The notes under the pieces are model-generated. The model had not been told where the DNA came from. It saw only the letters and a list, made by a program, of their open reading frames with translations, and did not search any database. A stretch of DNA of 38,725 nucleotides from Dehalococcoidia bacterium (GTDB taxonomy: Bacteria > Chloroflexota > Dehalococcoidia > Dehalococcoidales > E44-bin46), in contig SOKA01000043.1 in NCBI GenBank assembly GCA_004376105.1, forward strand, positions 1 to 38,725. The letters run 5' to 3'. This document shows positions 8,993-16,892 of the stretch, in pieces. The position numbers and the translations under genes were made by a program. Positions within the stretch are counted from its first letter, which is position 1; every line of letters begins with the position of its first letter.

Positions 8993-11025
8993 TTTTCCTC
9001 CGATGAAATTGCCTTGTCTGGCAGATGTTTCGGTTTAAATATAATGGAAGGCTTGGTGTTTGATGAATATGTAAAACCAACAGCCTCTTGAATATCTCCA
9101 TGTTTTACCTTCAGTTCTTCTATCGAACCCCAGTCCAAGGCTCGCATAATGCAGGCATCCACGCAGATAGGGTTTTTGTTCTCTTCCAGCCTGTCCAGAC
9201 AAAAGTCACATTTCTCCATCTTTGCCCCTTTTTCGGCTCCAAACTGAGGGACATCATAGGGACATACTCTGAGGCAAAGCCTCCCGGCACAGTTCACGCA
9301 CCTCTTGGCTTCGGTAATGGCCTGCTCCTCACCGTACCCCAGCGCTATCTCGTTAAAACTATGAACCCTTTCCTGTACAGAAAGAGTAGGCATTTCCTGC
9401 CGTTCGGCTTTAACAAGGTCAGCGGGTATCTCAACTTTAATATCTGAGGCTATGATGGGAACATCTATGTAGCTCTTTCCCAGAACCTCCCCCTTCAGAT
9501 AGCGGTCGATGTAGTATGCAGCCCTCTGTCCAGCCGCAATAGCGTCGATAACCCAGGCCGTTCCTGTAACTGCATCTCCCCCGGCAAAGACCCCAGGACG
9601 ACTGGTTTCCAGAGTTTCGGGGGCTACAGCGATGGTGCCACGTTTGGTTACCTTGATGTCGGTGCCCGCCAAGAGGGGGTTTAGCTCTGGAGATTGGCCG
9701 ATTGCGAATATAATCGTGTCTGCCGATAAGACATGCTCGGATCCTTCAATGGCCTCGAGGTGCAATTTCCCATTCTTATCAAACTCCATCCAGCGCAGTT
9801 TAAGGCACTCTACACCAGTAGCATATCCATTTTGGCACACAACTCTGTTGAAGGTGAGTGAGGGGTAAATGATTATTCCCTCCTTCCCAGCCTCAGCAAT
9901 GTCATAGTCTAGCGCTGGCATCTGCTCTCGGGACTCCAGGCATGCCACTTCCGCTTTTTGTGCTCCTAGGCGGAGAGCAACACGGGCACAATCAATGGCT
10001 ATACCGCCACCACCGAGCACTAGGACTCTCTGGCCCAGCTTTATCTTATTACCCAGATTTACGTCGCGCAGGAATGAGGTACCCACCAATACATTATCAG
10101 CTTCAGTGCCAGGAATAGATAGCTTATGGCCATTATGGGCCCCCACCGCAATGAAGATGGCTTTGTAACCCTGTCGAGATAGGTCATCCAAAGTCATCCC
10201 CTTACCTATAGGTGTGTTGGTCCTGATTTCTATCCCCAGACCTTTAAGATACTCAATGTCCCGGTTCAGGACTTCTCTCGGCAGGCGGTAATCAGGAATA
10301 CCGACCGCCATCATGCCTCCTATAACAGGAAGTGCTTCAAAGATTGTAACCTTATAGCCTTTTCTTATCAGATCGTAGGCTACGGAAAGCCCTGCCGGCC
10401 CTGAGCCAATAATGGCCACACCCTGCTCTTTTGTCCTGGGAAGAGGAGCCGTCTTTTCATCAACCACGGCATCATAGGCGAATCGCTTTAGGTCTCTAAT
10501 AGCCAGGGGCTTATCAACTTCACTTCTTTTGCACTCACTTTCACAAGGCTGAGAGCATACCCTGCCCAAAACGCCAGGCAAAGGTAGTTTCTCTCTCATC
10601 AAGTCTAGTGCCTCCTTAAACCTACCTTTACTAATTAGAGCGATATAGCCTGGTACATCCACATGAGCTGGGCAGGTTACCTCACAGGCAGACACATTTA
10701 TCTGGCCATTTCCGTTGGTGACAGTGATACCACAGCGTGCATTCTCCTGACACTTTTCCCTGTCCACTACGACTATGCCGTCCTCTTCTCTTCTGGTTAT
10801 CGCTTCGGCAGGACAAACCACGGCACAGAGAGGGTCCTCACAATGATAGCAGGCAGCGGAAAGGTAGGCCAAGAAAGGCTGAGGGAATTTCCCTTCTTCA
10901 AGTGGGGTTACCCTCCGCCAGTGAGCCGGCCCGGCGGGTATATCATGCCAGTCTTTACATGCTACGCAGCAGGTAAAGCACCCGATACACCTAGTCTGGT
11001 CGAAATAAAAGCCTGTCTGCATCAC
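8989..11025 (-). CDS. DmsB-like 4Fe-4S subunit with inserted GltD-type NAD(P)H/FAD module
   Basis: A 678-residue chimera. Residues 1-92 are the first part of a DmsB-like electron-transfer subunit (Cys13, 16, 19/20 and 23; Cys59, 62, 67 and 71). After DREKC92 the ferredoxin fold is interrupted by a GltD/NfnB-like module. That module has a cysteine-rich N-terminal domain (CEVTCPAHVDVPGYIALI, RVCSQPCESECKR), an FAD site (VAIIGSGPAGLS), a nucleotide site (VLVLGGGGIAIDCARVALR) and GVFAGGDAVTG. From about residue 575 the DmsB fold resumes (RCVNCAGRLCLRVCPYDVP, CDFCLDRL, CVDACIMRALDWG). It should pass electrons between NAD(P)H and the molybdoenzyme encoded immediately downstream. No membrane segment or anchor gene is present. 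An AGAGGAG site precedes the start. Confidence 0.88.
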   Translation of the reverse strand: MMQTGFYFDQTRCIGCFTCCVACKDWHDIPAGPAHWRRVTPLEEGKFPQPFLAYLSAACYHCEDPLCAVVCPAEAITRREEDGIVVVDREKCQENARCGITVTNGNGQINVSACEVTCPAHVDVPGYIALISKGRFKEALDLMREKLPLPGVLGRVCSQPCESECKRSEVDKPLAIRDLKRFAYDAVVDEKTAPLPRTKEQGVAIIGSGPAGLSVAYDLIRKGYKVTIFEALPVIGGMMAVGIPDYRLPREVLNRDIEYLKGLGIEIRTNTPIGKGMTLDDLSRQGYKAIFIAVGAHNGHKLSIPGTEADNVLVGTSFLRDVNLGNKIKLGQRVLVLGGGGIAIDCARVALRLGAQKAEVACLESREQMPALDYDIAEAGKEGIIIYPSLTFNRVVCQNGYATGVECLKLRWMEFDKNGKLHLEAIEGSEHVLSADTIIFAIGQSPELNPLLAGTDIKVTKRGTIAVAPETLETSRPGVFAGGDAVTGTAWVIDAIAAGQRAAYYIDRYLKGEVLGKSYIDVPIIASDIKVEIPADLVKAERQEMPTLSVQERVHSFNEIALGYGEEQAITEAKRCVNCAGRLCLRVCPYDVPQFGAEKGAKMEKCDFCLDRLEENKNPICVDACIMRALDWGSIEELKVKHGDIQEAVGFTYSSNTKPSIIFKPKHLPDKAISSEEK

Positions 11026-11084
11026 TACTCCTCTTCGACTTTTTCAATTTTGAGCCCAAATTTGACACTTATCAGTCTGTGGTG

Positions 11085-11537
11085 TTATTGGTTCGCCCCT
11101 TCACCTACAGTAGGGAATCCTTCTAGCTTCCATCCAATACACCCGCCCGTCATATTATAGACTTCCCAGAAATCAAGCTCCTCCATTATAGCTAAAGCGT
11201 TCCAGCCAGGACCATCACCACATGCGGAAACAGAATAAATGAGATACGCCTTATTCTTATCCAGCTGGTTAAGCTCATCCCTGAAAGTTTCAGAATCCAA
11301 ATCTATGTTGATAGCATTTTCTAAATGCTCATAGGCAAATTCTTCCGGGGTTCGCAGATCAATAATGACAAAATCGGGATTAACCTGGTTTTCCTGGACT
11401 AAGGTAAACGCCTCTTGTGGGGTAACATTTTCAATTATCTGGGCTTTGCCAATACAACCACCAGCTAACACAGCTACAATAACCAGCGATACCGAGAGCA
11501 CCAACATCACTAATTTTTTTAGACTCTTTTTTGCCAA
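11085..11537 (-). CDS. rhodanese-like lipoprotein, copy 1
   Basis: A secreted lipoprotein with a basic n-region, one hydrophobic segment and lipobox LAGGC, then a single rhodanese domain (FVIIDLRTPEEFAYEHLENA, ELNQLDKNKAYLIY). I use the TTG at 11537 because GGGGGTGATAA precedes it and the paralogue at 23876 starts with ATG at the same place; the upstream ATG at 11561 would add eight residues and put the ribosome binding site inside the gene. The catalytic loop is odd: Ser follows LIY where rhodaneses have Cys, and the only nearby Cys is four residues later (SVSACGDGPGW). Sulfurtransferase activity is therefore uncertain. It lies between nadA and the flavin/Fe-S gene. Confidence 0.8.
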   Translation of the reverse strand: MAKKSLKKLVMLVLSVSLVIVAVLAGGCIGKAQIIENVTPQEAFTLVQENQVNPDFVIIDLRTPEEFAYEHLENAINIDLDSETFRDELNQLDKNKAYLIYSVSACGDGPGWNALAIMEELDFWEVYNMTGGCIGWKLEGFPTVGEGANQ

Positions 11538-11554
11538 GGTTATCACCCCCTTTC
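11464..11554 (-). repeat. duplicated segment shared with 23858-23949
   Basis: The ribosome-binding region and lipoprotein signal of rhodanese copy 1 match copy 2. The 73 bases from 11536 to 11464 are identical to 23877-23949, including silent positions. The 16-base ribosome-binding segment (11554-11539) is also identical, with a 1-base length change at the start codon. Confidence 0.9.
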
Positions 11555-11580
11555 TTTTCAATTATATTCCGGCGTGCTTG

Positions 11581-12504
11581 TTAATCAGCCCTCCCTATTT
11601 CCAGCATCTTGTCCACAGCCAATTTTGCCTTGAGACGAATCTCTTCAGGAACCTTCACCTCAGGAGACATCTCCTCCAGAGACCACAGTATCTTTTCTAG
11701 GGTGATTCGTTTCATATTAGGGCAGACTGCTTGCTCAGAGGCAGGAATAAATTCCTTGCCCGGGTTTTCCTTTTTAAGCCTATATATAATCCCAATCTCT
11801 GTGCCCACAACTATCTCTTTAGCTTCTGTCTTCTGGGCGAACTTGATCATCCCGCTGGTGCTCAATGCCTCATCAGCAAGAGCAATCACCTCGGGCCTAC
11901 ATTCCGGGTGAACTATTATTTTGGCTTTTGGGTATTCTTGTTTCAGCCTGGTTATTTCCTGTGGCAGTATTCTGGCATGAGTGGGGCAATACCCAGGCCA
12001 CAGTATCATCTTCTTATTGGTCTTGGTTGAGATGTAATTACCCAGGTACTGGTCAGGAACAAATAGTATCTCATTGGCATCAAGACTTTCGATGACCTTG
12101 AGTGCATTGGCCGAGGTGCAGCAAATATCTGATTCTGCCTTAACCTCAGCCGAGGAGTTGACATAGCAAACTACGGTAGCATTTGAGAGCTCCTTTTTCC
12201 TCTCTCTGAGTTTATCGGCAGTAACCATATCGGCCATAGGGCAGCCGGCATTTATATCCGGAAGTAAGACTATCTTATCCGGGCAGAGGATAGAGGCTGT
12301 TTCTGCCATGAAATGAACCCCACAAAATACAATTACCTCGGCATCTGTCTTGGCAGCGTTTTGGCTCAAGCCTAAAGAATCACCGACAAAATCAGCTATG
12401 TCTTGGACTTCGCCCAATTGGTAGTTATGGGCGAGGATAACAGCCCCCCTTGTTTTCTTGAGGCTTAAAATTTTCCCAGTTAGTTCGACATGCTTATTTT
12501 CCAT
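11581..12504 (-). CDS. nadA: quinolinate synthase A
   Basis: 4Fe-4S enzyme that condenses iminoaspartate with dihydroxyacetone phosphate to quinolinate in de novo NAD synthesis. It has 307 residues, the compact form. Expected cluster ligands are present: Cys88 (NAGCPMAD), Cys173 (GYCPTHARI) and Cys261 (AVCPNMKRITLEKI). Other hallmarks are AHNYQLGEVQDIADFVGDSL, CGVHFMAETA and HPECRPEV. No nadB or nadC is in the window. The gene sits between the MOSC gene (6 bases upstream) and rhodanese copy 1, so it is in the same transcription unit as the molybdoenzyme. Confidence 0.95.
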   Translation of the reverse strand: MENKHVELTGKILSLKKTRGAVILAHNYQLGEVQDIADFVGDSLGLSQNAAKTDAEVIVFCGVHFMAETASILCPDKIVLLPDINAGCPMADMVTADKLRERKKELSNATVVCYVNSSAEVKAESDICCTSANALKVIESLDANEILFVPDQYLGNYISTKTNKKMILWPGYCPTHARILPQEITRLKQEYPKAKIIVHPECRPEVIALADEALSTSGMIKFAQKTEAKEIVVGTEIGIIYRLKKENPGKEFIPASEQAVCPNMKRITLEKILWSLEEMSPEVKVPEEIRLKAKLAVDKMLEIGRAD

Positions 12505-12510
12505 CAGTAA

Positions 12511-12960
12511 CTATCCTCCAGCCCTCTCCAATACCCTTATTGTGTCCCCCACCTTCACCAATCCCCCCCTGATTACCTTGGCAAATACTCCCTCTTTGGG
12601 CATGATGCACTTGCCTATCTGACGATATATGGCACATCCGATATGGCACTCTTTGCCAATTTGGGTGAGTTCCAAGACAATCTCTTCTTCAATACGTATG
12701 TGTGTGCCAACAGGAAGCGAGACCAATTCTATCCCCTCAGTGGTAAGATTTTCGGCGAAATCCCCAGGGCCTACATCAAAGCCCAGACCTCGCATCTTGT
12801 TGATGCTTTCAGTTGCCAACAGGCTTACTTGACGATGGGTACAGCAATCGGCATGAGCATCACCAACAAGACCATAATCGTCCTTAAGGACACCTTTAGC
12901 TACAGGTTTCTTCTTAGTACCTTTTTTCTTGCTCTTACAGACGGCAATTATTTTAGCCAT
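12511..12960 (-). CDS. MOSC domain protein
   Basis: A 149-residue single MOSC domain (molybdenum cofactor sulfurase C-terminal family). It begins MAKIIAVCKSKKKGTKK and has the VLKDDYGLVGDAHADCCTHRQVSL block. PGDFAENLTTEG, the HIGCAIY cysteine and KEGVFAKVIRGG follow. MOSC proteins are linked to sulfur transfer to, or handling of, molybdenum cofactor or metal-sulfur centres; the exact role here is not known. Being first in a unit that ends with a molybdoenzyme supports a cofactor role. The 180-base upstream gap is rich in hairpins. Confidence 0.85.
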   Translation of the reverse strand: MAKIIAVCKSKKKGTKKKPVAKGVLKDDYGLVGDAHADCCTHRQVSLLATESINKMRGLGFDVGPGDFAENLTTEGIELVSLPVGTHIRIEEEIVLELTQIGKECHIGCAIYRQIGKCIMPKEGVFAKVIRGGLVKVGDTIRVLERAGG

Positions 12961-13140
12961 GTCATCATTACTCCAACCAGCCAGTCAAATGCTTTTCTGG
13001 CGCTTTATCGAAGGCGTCTTTTAGCCTCATCAGGCTAGGTTTTACCTGGCGACTAGGAGCTAATAGCTCCTAGTTTCGGCTACCCCGGGTCTTTGTTCCT
13101 AGACCTCTTTATTTATGATTTTCTTCTTCATTCACTTTAC
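12961..13140 (-). other. hairpin-rich leader upstream of the MOSC gene
   Basis: This 180-base non-coding gap contains several inverted repeats: GGTCT/AGACC (13088-13092 with 13101-13105), an 11-bp perfect stem (13052-13074) and TAGCCT/AGGCTA (13022-13027 with 13032-13037). In the operon direction all lie within about 150 bases of the MOSC start. I see no T-run typical of a terminator. It may be a structured RNA or cis-regulatory leader; I could not match it to a known riboswitch by eye. Confidence 0.4.
13052..13074. repeat. 11-bp perfect inverted repeat
   Basis: ACTAGGAGCTA, one central A, then TAGCTCCTAGT. It is a perfect palindrome apart from the centre. It could form a strong hairpin in RNA or bind a dimeric protein. 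Confidence 0.85.
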
Positions 13141-13335
13141 TCATCCCCCTGCTATCACTGGGATTAATGTTACTTTATCCCCTCTCCTTAATCTTCTGTC
13201 CTTTATCGCATCTGGATAGAAAATCTCCCCACTCACCTCCAGCAGGATGGGAGCAGAGGAAAGCTGGAGTTCATCCATAAGCTCCTTTATTGTCTTATCT
13301 TCCTTGACCTCTATCTCCTCAATGCCCACTTTCAT
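13141..13335 (-). CDS. ThiS/MoaD-like ubiquitin-fold sulfur carrier
   Basis: A 64-residue beta-grasp protein that begins [19 protein letters not shown] and ends RRGDKVTLIPVIAGG. The exposed C-terminal Gly-Gly is the site that an E1-like enzyme adenylates and a desulfurase converts to a thiocarboxylate. The start at 13335 makes an ATGA overlap with the preceding gene's stop; the longer frame to 13377 would run 45 bases into that gene. The ThiF/MoeB-type enzyme encoded at 22248 is a plausible partner. Whether it serves thiamine, molybdopterin or another pathway cannot be told from sequence. Confidence 0.8.
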   Translation of the reverse strand: MKVGIEEIEVKEDKTIKELMDELQLSSAPILLEVSGEIFYPDAIKDRRLRRGDKVTLIPVIAGG

Positions 13336-14132
13336 TTTCCATGTAAACTGTCTAAGATTCTGGCATGCTGCCCACAAAGCTCATATCCGCTCCCAAGCTG
13401 AGCAAAGATGAGTTCCTCTTGCCAGTGTGCATTATAAAGTCTACAGCCTTTATCCTTGCAAAAGGGGTCGCCGACAAGATAGTAGAAAAGCGCCTGCATT
13501 GCATACCCCTTCACAACCTCGGTCAGCCGCTCATCCTCGTAATCGATGAAACTCGCCTTCAATCTCTCTTTGAGTTCCAATAGGTCCTTTCCCAGCATCT
13601 CGTACTGTTGCTTAACAAGATAGTACTCCCTCGGCTTGGCCGGTGCCTCTACGAGCCCTGTGGTTGAGATAACCGAGGGGACACCATACACGCTTGTCCT
13701 GGCGTGGTACCGTTTGTCGCTCTCCTCCCAAGTGGCAAACAAACGGTTGGTAAAGAAGATGTGAACAAACCCAAGACAACGCTCCTCCCGTGCTACGAGC
13801 TCCGAAAAGACCCTTTGAAGTTGAAACCCGTCGTAGACGACTCCGAAGGCCTTTGTTTTTCCCAGAATTCTTCTTTTTTCATACTGGACCTCGCCATAGA
13901 GAGGTTCCGGCTCGGGTGCTATCTTTCTGCTCGCATCTCGAATCTTGATAGATGCGAGCTTTCTTGCATAATCTGGACTCTTCTCTAGCCGAAAAGCAAA
14001 GGGATTCCCCCTCACCTTGACTTGTACTTTCTTCAGCTTCTCTCTTAAATATCCAGCGATCTCCCCTATATCTAGCGTCTCAACCGCACCTTCATCGTAG
14101 ACGAGAACCTTCTCTATCCTGCGAACTTTCAT
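13332..14132 (-). CDS. conserved protein resembling a degenerate archaemetzincin-type metallopeptidase
   Basis: A 266-residue protein with no signal peptide. The central part ([34 protein letters not shown]) and a C-terminal Cys/His pattern ([20 protein letters not shown], then [11 protein letters not shown]) recall archaemetzincin-like proteins. The HEXXH zinc-protease motif is absent; the matching stretch reads [15 protein letters not shown] believe this corresponds to a conserved family annotated as DUF6775 putative metallopeptidase, but that is from memory. It overlaps Thi4 by 4 bases upstream and the sulfur carrier by 4 bases downstream, so the three genes are tightly coupled. Function unknown. 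Confidence 0.6.
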   Translation of the reverse strand: MKVRRIEKVLVYDEGAVETLDIGEIAGYLREKLKKVQVKVRGNPFAFRLEKSPDYARKLASIKIRDASRKIAPEPEPLYGEVQYEKRRILGKTKAFGVVYDGFQLQRVFSELVAREERCLGFVHIFFTNRLFATWEESDKRYHARTSVYGVPSVISTTGLVEAPAKPREYYLVKQQYEMLGKDLLELKERLKASFIDYEDERLTEVVKGYAMQALFYYLVGDPFCKDKGCRLYNAHWQEELIFAQLGSGYELCGQHARILDSLHGK

Positions 14133-14911
14133 CTCAAATTTTCAAGAGCAATCTCAGCCGCCACCTCCCCTGATAGGAGCATAGCCCCAAAGGTTGGCCC
14201 CATCCTGGGCAATCCATAGGTTGTTGATACCGCCATGCCGGTGACAATCAACCCCGGGTGAACCTCTCCGGTGTGCTCAACAACTAGGTCTTCCGACCTC
14301 TCTACCCACATGGCACCTTGACCCTTGGTTTTGATTAGTCCCCTCTCCTCCAATTTCTTCACTACCTGAGCATCATGACCGGTAGCGTCGATAACCACTC
14401 TTGATTCGAGGGCAATGGGATCAACACACGTTATCTCTCTAGGCAATGCCGAGATGGGTGTCCAGTTAATCACGACTCCGGCAACACGATTATCTTCTCT
14501 TATGACTAGGTCATCGAAGTTCGTCATATTGAGAAACTTAACGCCGGCATCACAGGTTGAAGCAATAAGCTTTGAACACGCATGAGGGCCATCGGCGATC
14601 AATAGGTTCTCATTGACAGCCTTGTACGGTATACCAAGCTCGTCCAAGATCCTCTCTCCCGGATGTCTTATGGTTACCGTGTTCATCAGGAAACCTCCAA
14701 TCCAGAAGCCACCCCCCAGGTAGTTATTCCGTTCGACGATAAGAACCCTCTTGCCTGCTGTTGCCAAATTCCTACCTGCCATAAGCCCACTGGGACCGCC
14801 GCCGATGATGATGCAGTCGCTTTCCACATGTTCTTGAAACTGGGCGGCAAATTCAGCGACTATGGCACTACTTATGTCTTTTTCACTCACCGGACCGAAC
14901 TTCTGCGCCAC
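14129..14911 (-). CDS. thi4: Thi4-family thiazole synthase
   Basis: FAD/NAD-fold protein of the Thi4 family (260 residues), which makes the adenylated thiazole precursor of thiamine from NAD and glycine. It has the dinucleotide motif [19 protein letters not shown], then [34 protein letters not shown] and the C-terminal [20 protein letters not shown]. At the sulfur-donor position it has Cys162 (REITCVDP), as in the CMDP of plant enzymes, not the His of sulfide-dependent methanogen enzymes. The start is GTG at 14911 with GGAGG 7 bases upstream. Related annotations are sulfide-dependent thiazole synthase and ribose-1,5-bisphosphate isomerase. It heads the thi4/unknown/sulfur-carrier trio. Confidence 0.85.
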   Translation of the reverse strand: MAQKFGPVSEKDISSAIVAEFAAQFQEHVESDCIIIGGGPSGLMAGRNLATAGKRVLIVERNNYLGGGFWIGGFLMNTVTIRHPGERILDELGIPYKAVNENLLIADGPHACSKLIASTCDAGVKFLNMTNFDDLVIREDNRVAGVVINWTPISALPREITCVDPIALESRVVIDATGHDAQVVKKLEERGLIKTKGQGAMWVERSEDLVVEHTGEVHPGLIVTGMAVSTTYGLPRMGPTFGAMLLSGEVAAEIALENLR

Positions 14912-14961
14912 TTTAGCACCTCCTTACCAATACTAACCCGTGGGTCTTCCACTCTTAGCAT
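14887..14961 (-). pseudogene. possible SufC-type ATPase N-terminal remnant
   Basis: A 24-codon ORF with a good ribosome binding site (GGAGG before ATG 14961) reads [18 protein letters not shown], then runs out of frame into the thi4 start. This looks like the first strand-turn-strand of an ABC ATPase such as SufC (usual form M-L-x-V-E-D-L-x-V-S-x-x-x-K-E-I-L-K). It sits just after iscU, where Suf genes could once have been. The match is short and may be chance; it may also just be a short upstream ORF coupled to thi4. Confidence 0.25.
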
Positions 14962-15015
14962 GTCCATCCTCCATTCTCAAAATGTCGATGAGAGATTTTA
15001 CGGACTTCAGGGATT

Positions 15016-15426
15016 TCATAGGCTAACGTTATTTTTTCCCCTCCGATTCTTAGTCAGGTAATCATCTATAGCTGATTTAAGCGCTTCCTCAGCCAAAACC
15101 GAGCAATGCATCTTAATTGACGGCAGCCCATCCAGGGCTTCGGCAACTGCCCGATTGGAGATTTCCAGCGCCTCTCCTATGCTCTTCCCTTTTACCATCT
15201 CGGTGACCATAGAGCTCGTAGCGATGGCGGCTCCGCAGCCGAAGGTCTTGAATTTGGCATCAGCGATGGTGCCATTATTCACCTTGATGTAAAGCTCCAT
15301 GATATCACCGCACACCGGGTTCCCCACATGTCCGACGCCATCAGGATTTTCTATCTCGCCCACATTCCTGGGGTTCTTGAAGTGCTCCATCACCTTATCA
15401 CTGTATAGCGACCATACATTACGCAT
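15016..15426 (-). CDS. iscU: IscU/NifU-like iron-sulfur cluster scaffold
   Basis: A 136-residue scaffold on which Fe-S clusters are built before transfer to apoproteins. The three conserved cysteines are Cys39 (GNPVCGD, with Asp41), Cys64 (TFGCGAAIA) and Cys108 (KMHCSV). It has no NifU C-terminal domain. The N-terminus MRNVWSLYSDKVMEHFKNPR is slightly longer than the usual MYSDKVMEHF form. It follows the cysteine desulfurase by 11 bases, the standard IscS-IscU pair; no IscA, HscA or HscB is present. Confidence 0.93.
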   Translation of the reverse strand: MRNVWSLYSDKVMEHFKNPRNVGEIENPDGVGHVGNPVCGDIMELYIKVNNGTIADAKFKTFGCGAAIATSSMVTEMVKGKSIGEALEISNRAVAEALDGLPSIKMHCSVLAEEALKSAIDDYLTKNRRGKNNVSL

Positions 15427-15437
15427 CTTTTCGTCTC

Positions 15438-16604
15438 CTATCTGTGGCTTTTTAGTAGCGGCGACATGGCTCTGAGTTTAGCTACAATTTGGGGTAATAC
15501 CTCCAGAACTCGACCTATATCCTCCTCACTGGTCCATTTCCCTAGAGTAAACCTCAACGAGCCGTGGGCCTGTTCATGGGAAAGCCCTATTGCCAAGAGA
15601 ACATGAGATGCTTCAAGGCTTGATGAGCTGCAGGCTGAACCCGTAGAAGCACAAATGCCCTCCAAGTCAAGATTCAGGACCATTGATTCCCCTTCTACAT
15701 AATCAACGCTTACATTGACATTGTTGGGCAGCCTCTTTTGGGGATGACCGTTTAAACGAATGTGGTCAATCCGCTCCAGAAGACCCTTAATAAGCTGGTC
15801 ACGAAGATAAGTCAGCCGCTCCGCTTCTTCACTCATTTCCTGCTGAGCAAGTTCCACGGCTCTGCCAAAACCCACAATTCCAGGGACATTCTCAGTGCTG
15901 GCCCGTCGCCTTCTCTCCTGCTCACCCCCATGCATAAAGGGAATTAGTTTTGTCCCCTTTCTGATATATAACGCTCCAACCCCCTTAGGACCGTAGAGCT
16001 TGTGGGCTGAGATAGAGAGTAAGTCTACCTCAAGCTCATTCACATCTACCGGGATATGCCCTGCCGTCTGCACAGCATCGGTATGAAAATAGATTCCTGC
16101 GCCCTTGGCAATCCTTCCTATTTCGGCTATGGGCTCTATGGTGCCCATTTCATTGTTAGCGTGCATCACCGAAATGAGAATAGTCTTATTAGTGATAGCC
16201 CTCCTGACATCATCAGGGTCAACCAAGCCATACTCATCCACCGGGAGATAGGTTACACTGAACCTCCTTCTCTCCAAAAACTTGCACGTCTCTATCACTG
16301 CATGGTGCTCAATGGAGCTAGTAATAATGTGATCCCCTTTTTTCTCATTAGCATAGGCCACACCCTTTAAGGCGAAGTTATCTGCCTCGGTGCCGCCACT
16401 GGTAAAGACGATTTCCTCATCCCGGGCACCAATAAGCTCAGCAACCCTGACCCTTACCTCCTGAATAGCCCCCTTTGCCTCCTGCCCACAGGAATAGAGG
16501 CTCGAAGGATTGCCGAAGCTACCGGTGAAGTATGGCAACATAGCCTTCACCACCTCGGGATGCGTGGGCGTGGTGGCAGCGTAATCAAGGTATATCCGCT
16601 TCAT
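15438..16604 (-). CDS. iscS: cysteine desulfurase, IscS/NifS type
   Basis: PLP enzyme (388 residues) that removes sulfur from cysteine for Fe-S cluster assembly. Visible motifs are [23 protein letters not shown], the PLP lysine in [25 protein letters not shown] and the mobile catalytic loop [12 protein letters not shown]. It lies 3 bases downstream of the NIL-domain gene and 11 bases upstream of iscU. It is the first of two desulfurase paralogues in this cluster, this one belonging to the group I IscS/NifS branch. Confidence 0.95.
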   Translation of the reverse strand: MKRIYLDYAATTPTHPEVVKAMLPYFTGSFGNPSSLYSCGQEAKGAIQEVRVRVAELIGARDEEIVFTSGGTEADNFALKGVAYANEKKGDHIITSSIEHHAVIETCKFLERRRFSVTYLPVDEYGLVDPDDVRRAITNKTILISVMHANNEMGTIEPIAEIGRIAKGAGIYFHTDAVQTAGHIPVDVNELEVDLLSISAHKLYGPKGVGALYIRKGTKLIPFMHGGEQERRRRASTENVPGIVGFGRAVELAQQEMSEEAERLTYLRDQLIKGLLERIDHIRLNGHPQKRLPNNVNVSVDYVEGESMVLNLDLEGICASTGSACSSSSLEASHVLLAIGLSHEQAHGSLRFTLGKWTSEEDIGRVLEVLPQIVAKLRAMSPLLKSHR

Positions 16605-16607
16605 TGC

Positions 16608-16850
16608 TTATCCCTCTACAATATCGCCAATGACTGGGTCGACCCTTACCCCCTTGCTCGTCACCCAGGCGATGCCCTGCTCGATTTCTTTCTCCTCCCC
16701 CTCCAGCTCCAGCACTACCCAACCTCTATTTTCGGATACATCAGCCCGGCGGATATTGGTCACTACCTTAAACTGGTGACTAAGGTTATAGATGATGGGC
16801 TCCCTAACCAATTCCTGGGGAAAGGTAAACATTACTTGTCTCTTGGCCAT
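16608..16850 (-). CDS. small NIL-domain protein
   Basis: An 80-residue ferredoxin-fold NIL domain, the domain also found at the C-terminus of the methionine transporter ATPase MetN. It begins MAKRQVMFTFPQELVREPII and contains FKVVTNIRRADVSENRGWVV and AWVTSKGVRVDP. Stand-alone NIL proteins often accompany sulfur assimilation genes and may bind a sulfur amino acid, but no precise role is established. It is tightly placed between thrC and iscS. Confidence 0.85.
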   Translation of the reverse strand: MAKRQVMFTFPQELVREPIIYNLSHQFKVVTNIRRADVSENRGWVVLELEGEEKEIEQGIAWVTSKGVRVDPVIGDIVEG

Positions 16851-16892
16851 CTTATCCTCCTTCTTTATATAGCCCAGGTCGAATATCGAGTT

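Noticed and set aside
9088-10976. Open frames on the plus strand opposite the flavin/Fe-S gene
   Set aside because: They have no family signature, and the minus-strand frame is fully explained by conserved motifs.
11538-11561. Upstream ATG of rhodanese copy 1
   Set aside because: It would place the ribosome binding site inside the gene; the paralogue starts at the later codon.
12961-13140. Named molybdenum-cofactor riboswitch
   Set aside because: Location and hairpins are suggestive, but I could not match the conserved core by eye, so no family name is given.
13336-13377. Longer N-terminus of the sulfur carrier
   Set aside because: The extra 14 residues lie inside the preceding gene and are not part of the ubiquitin fold.
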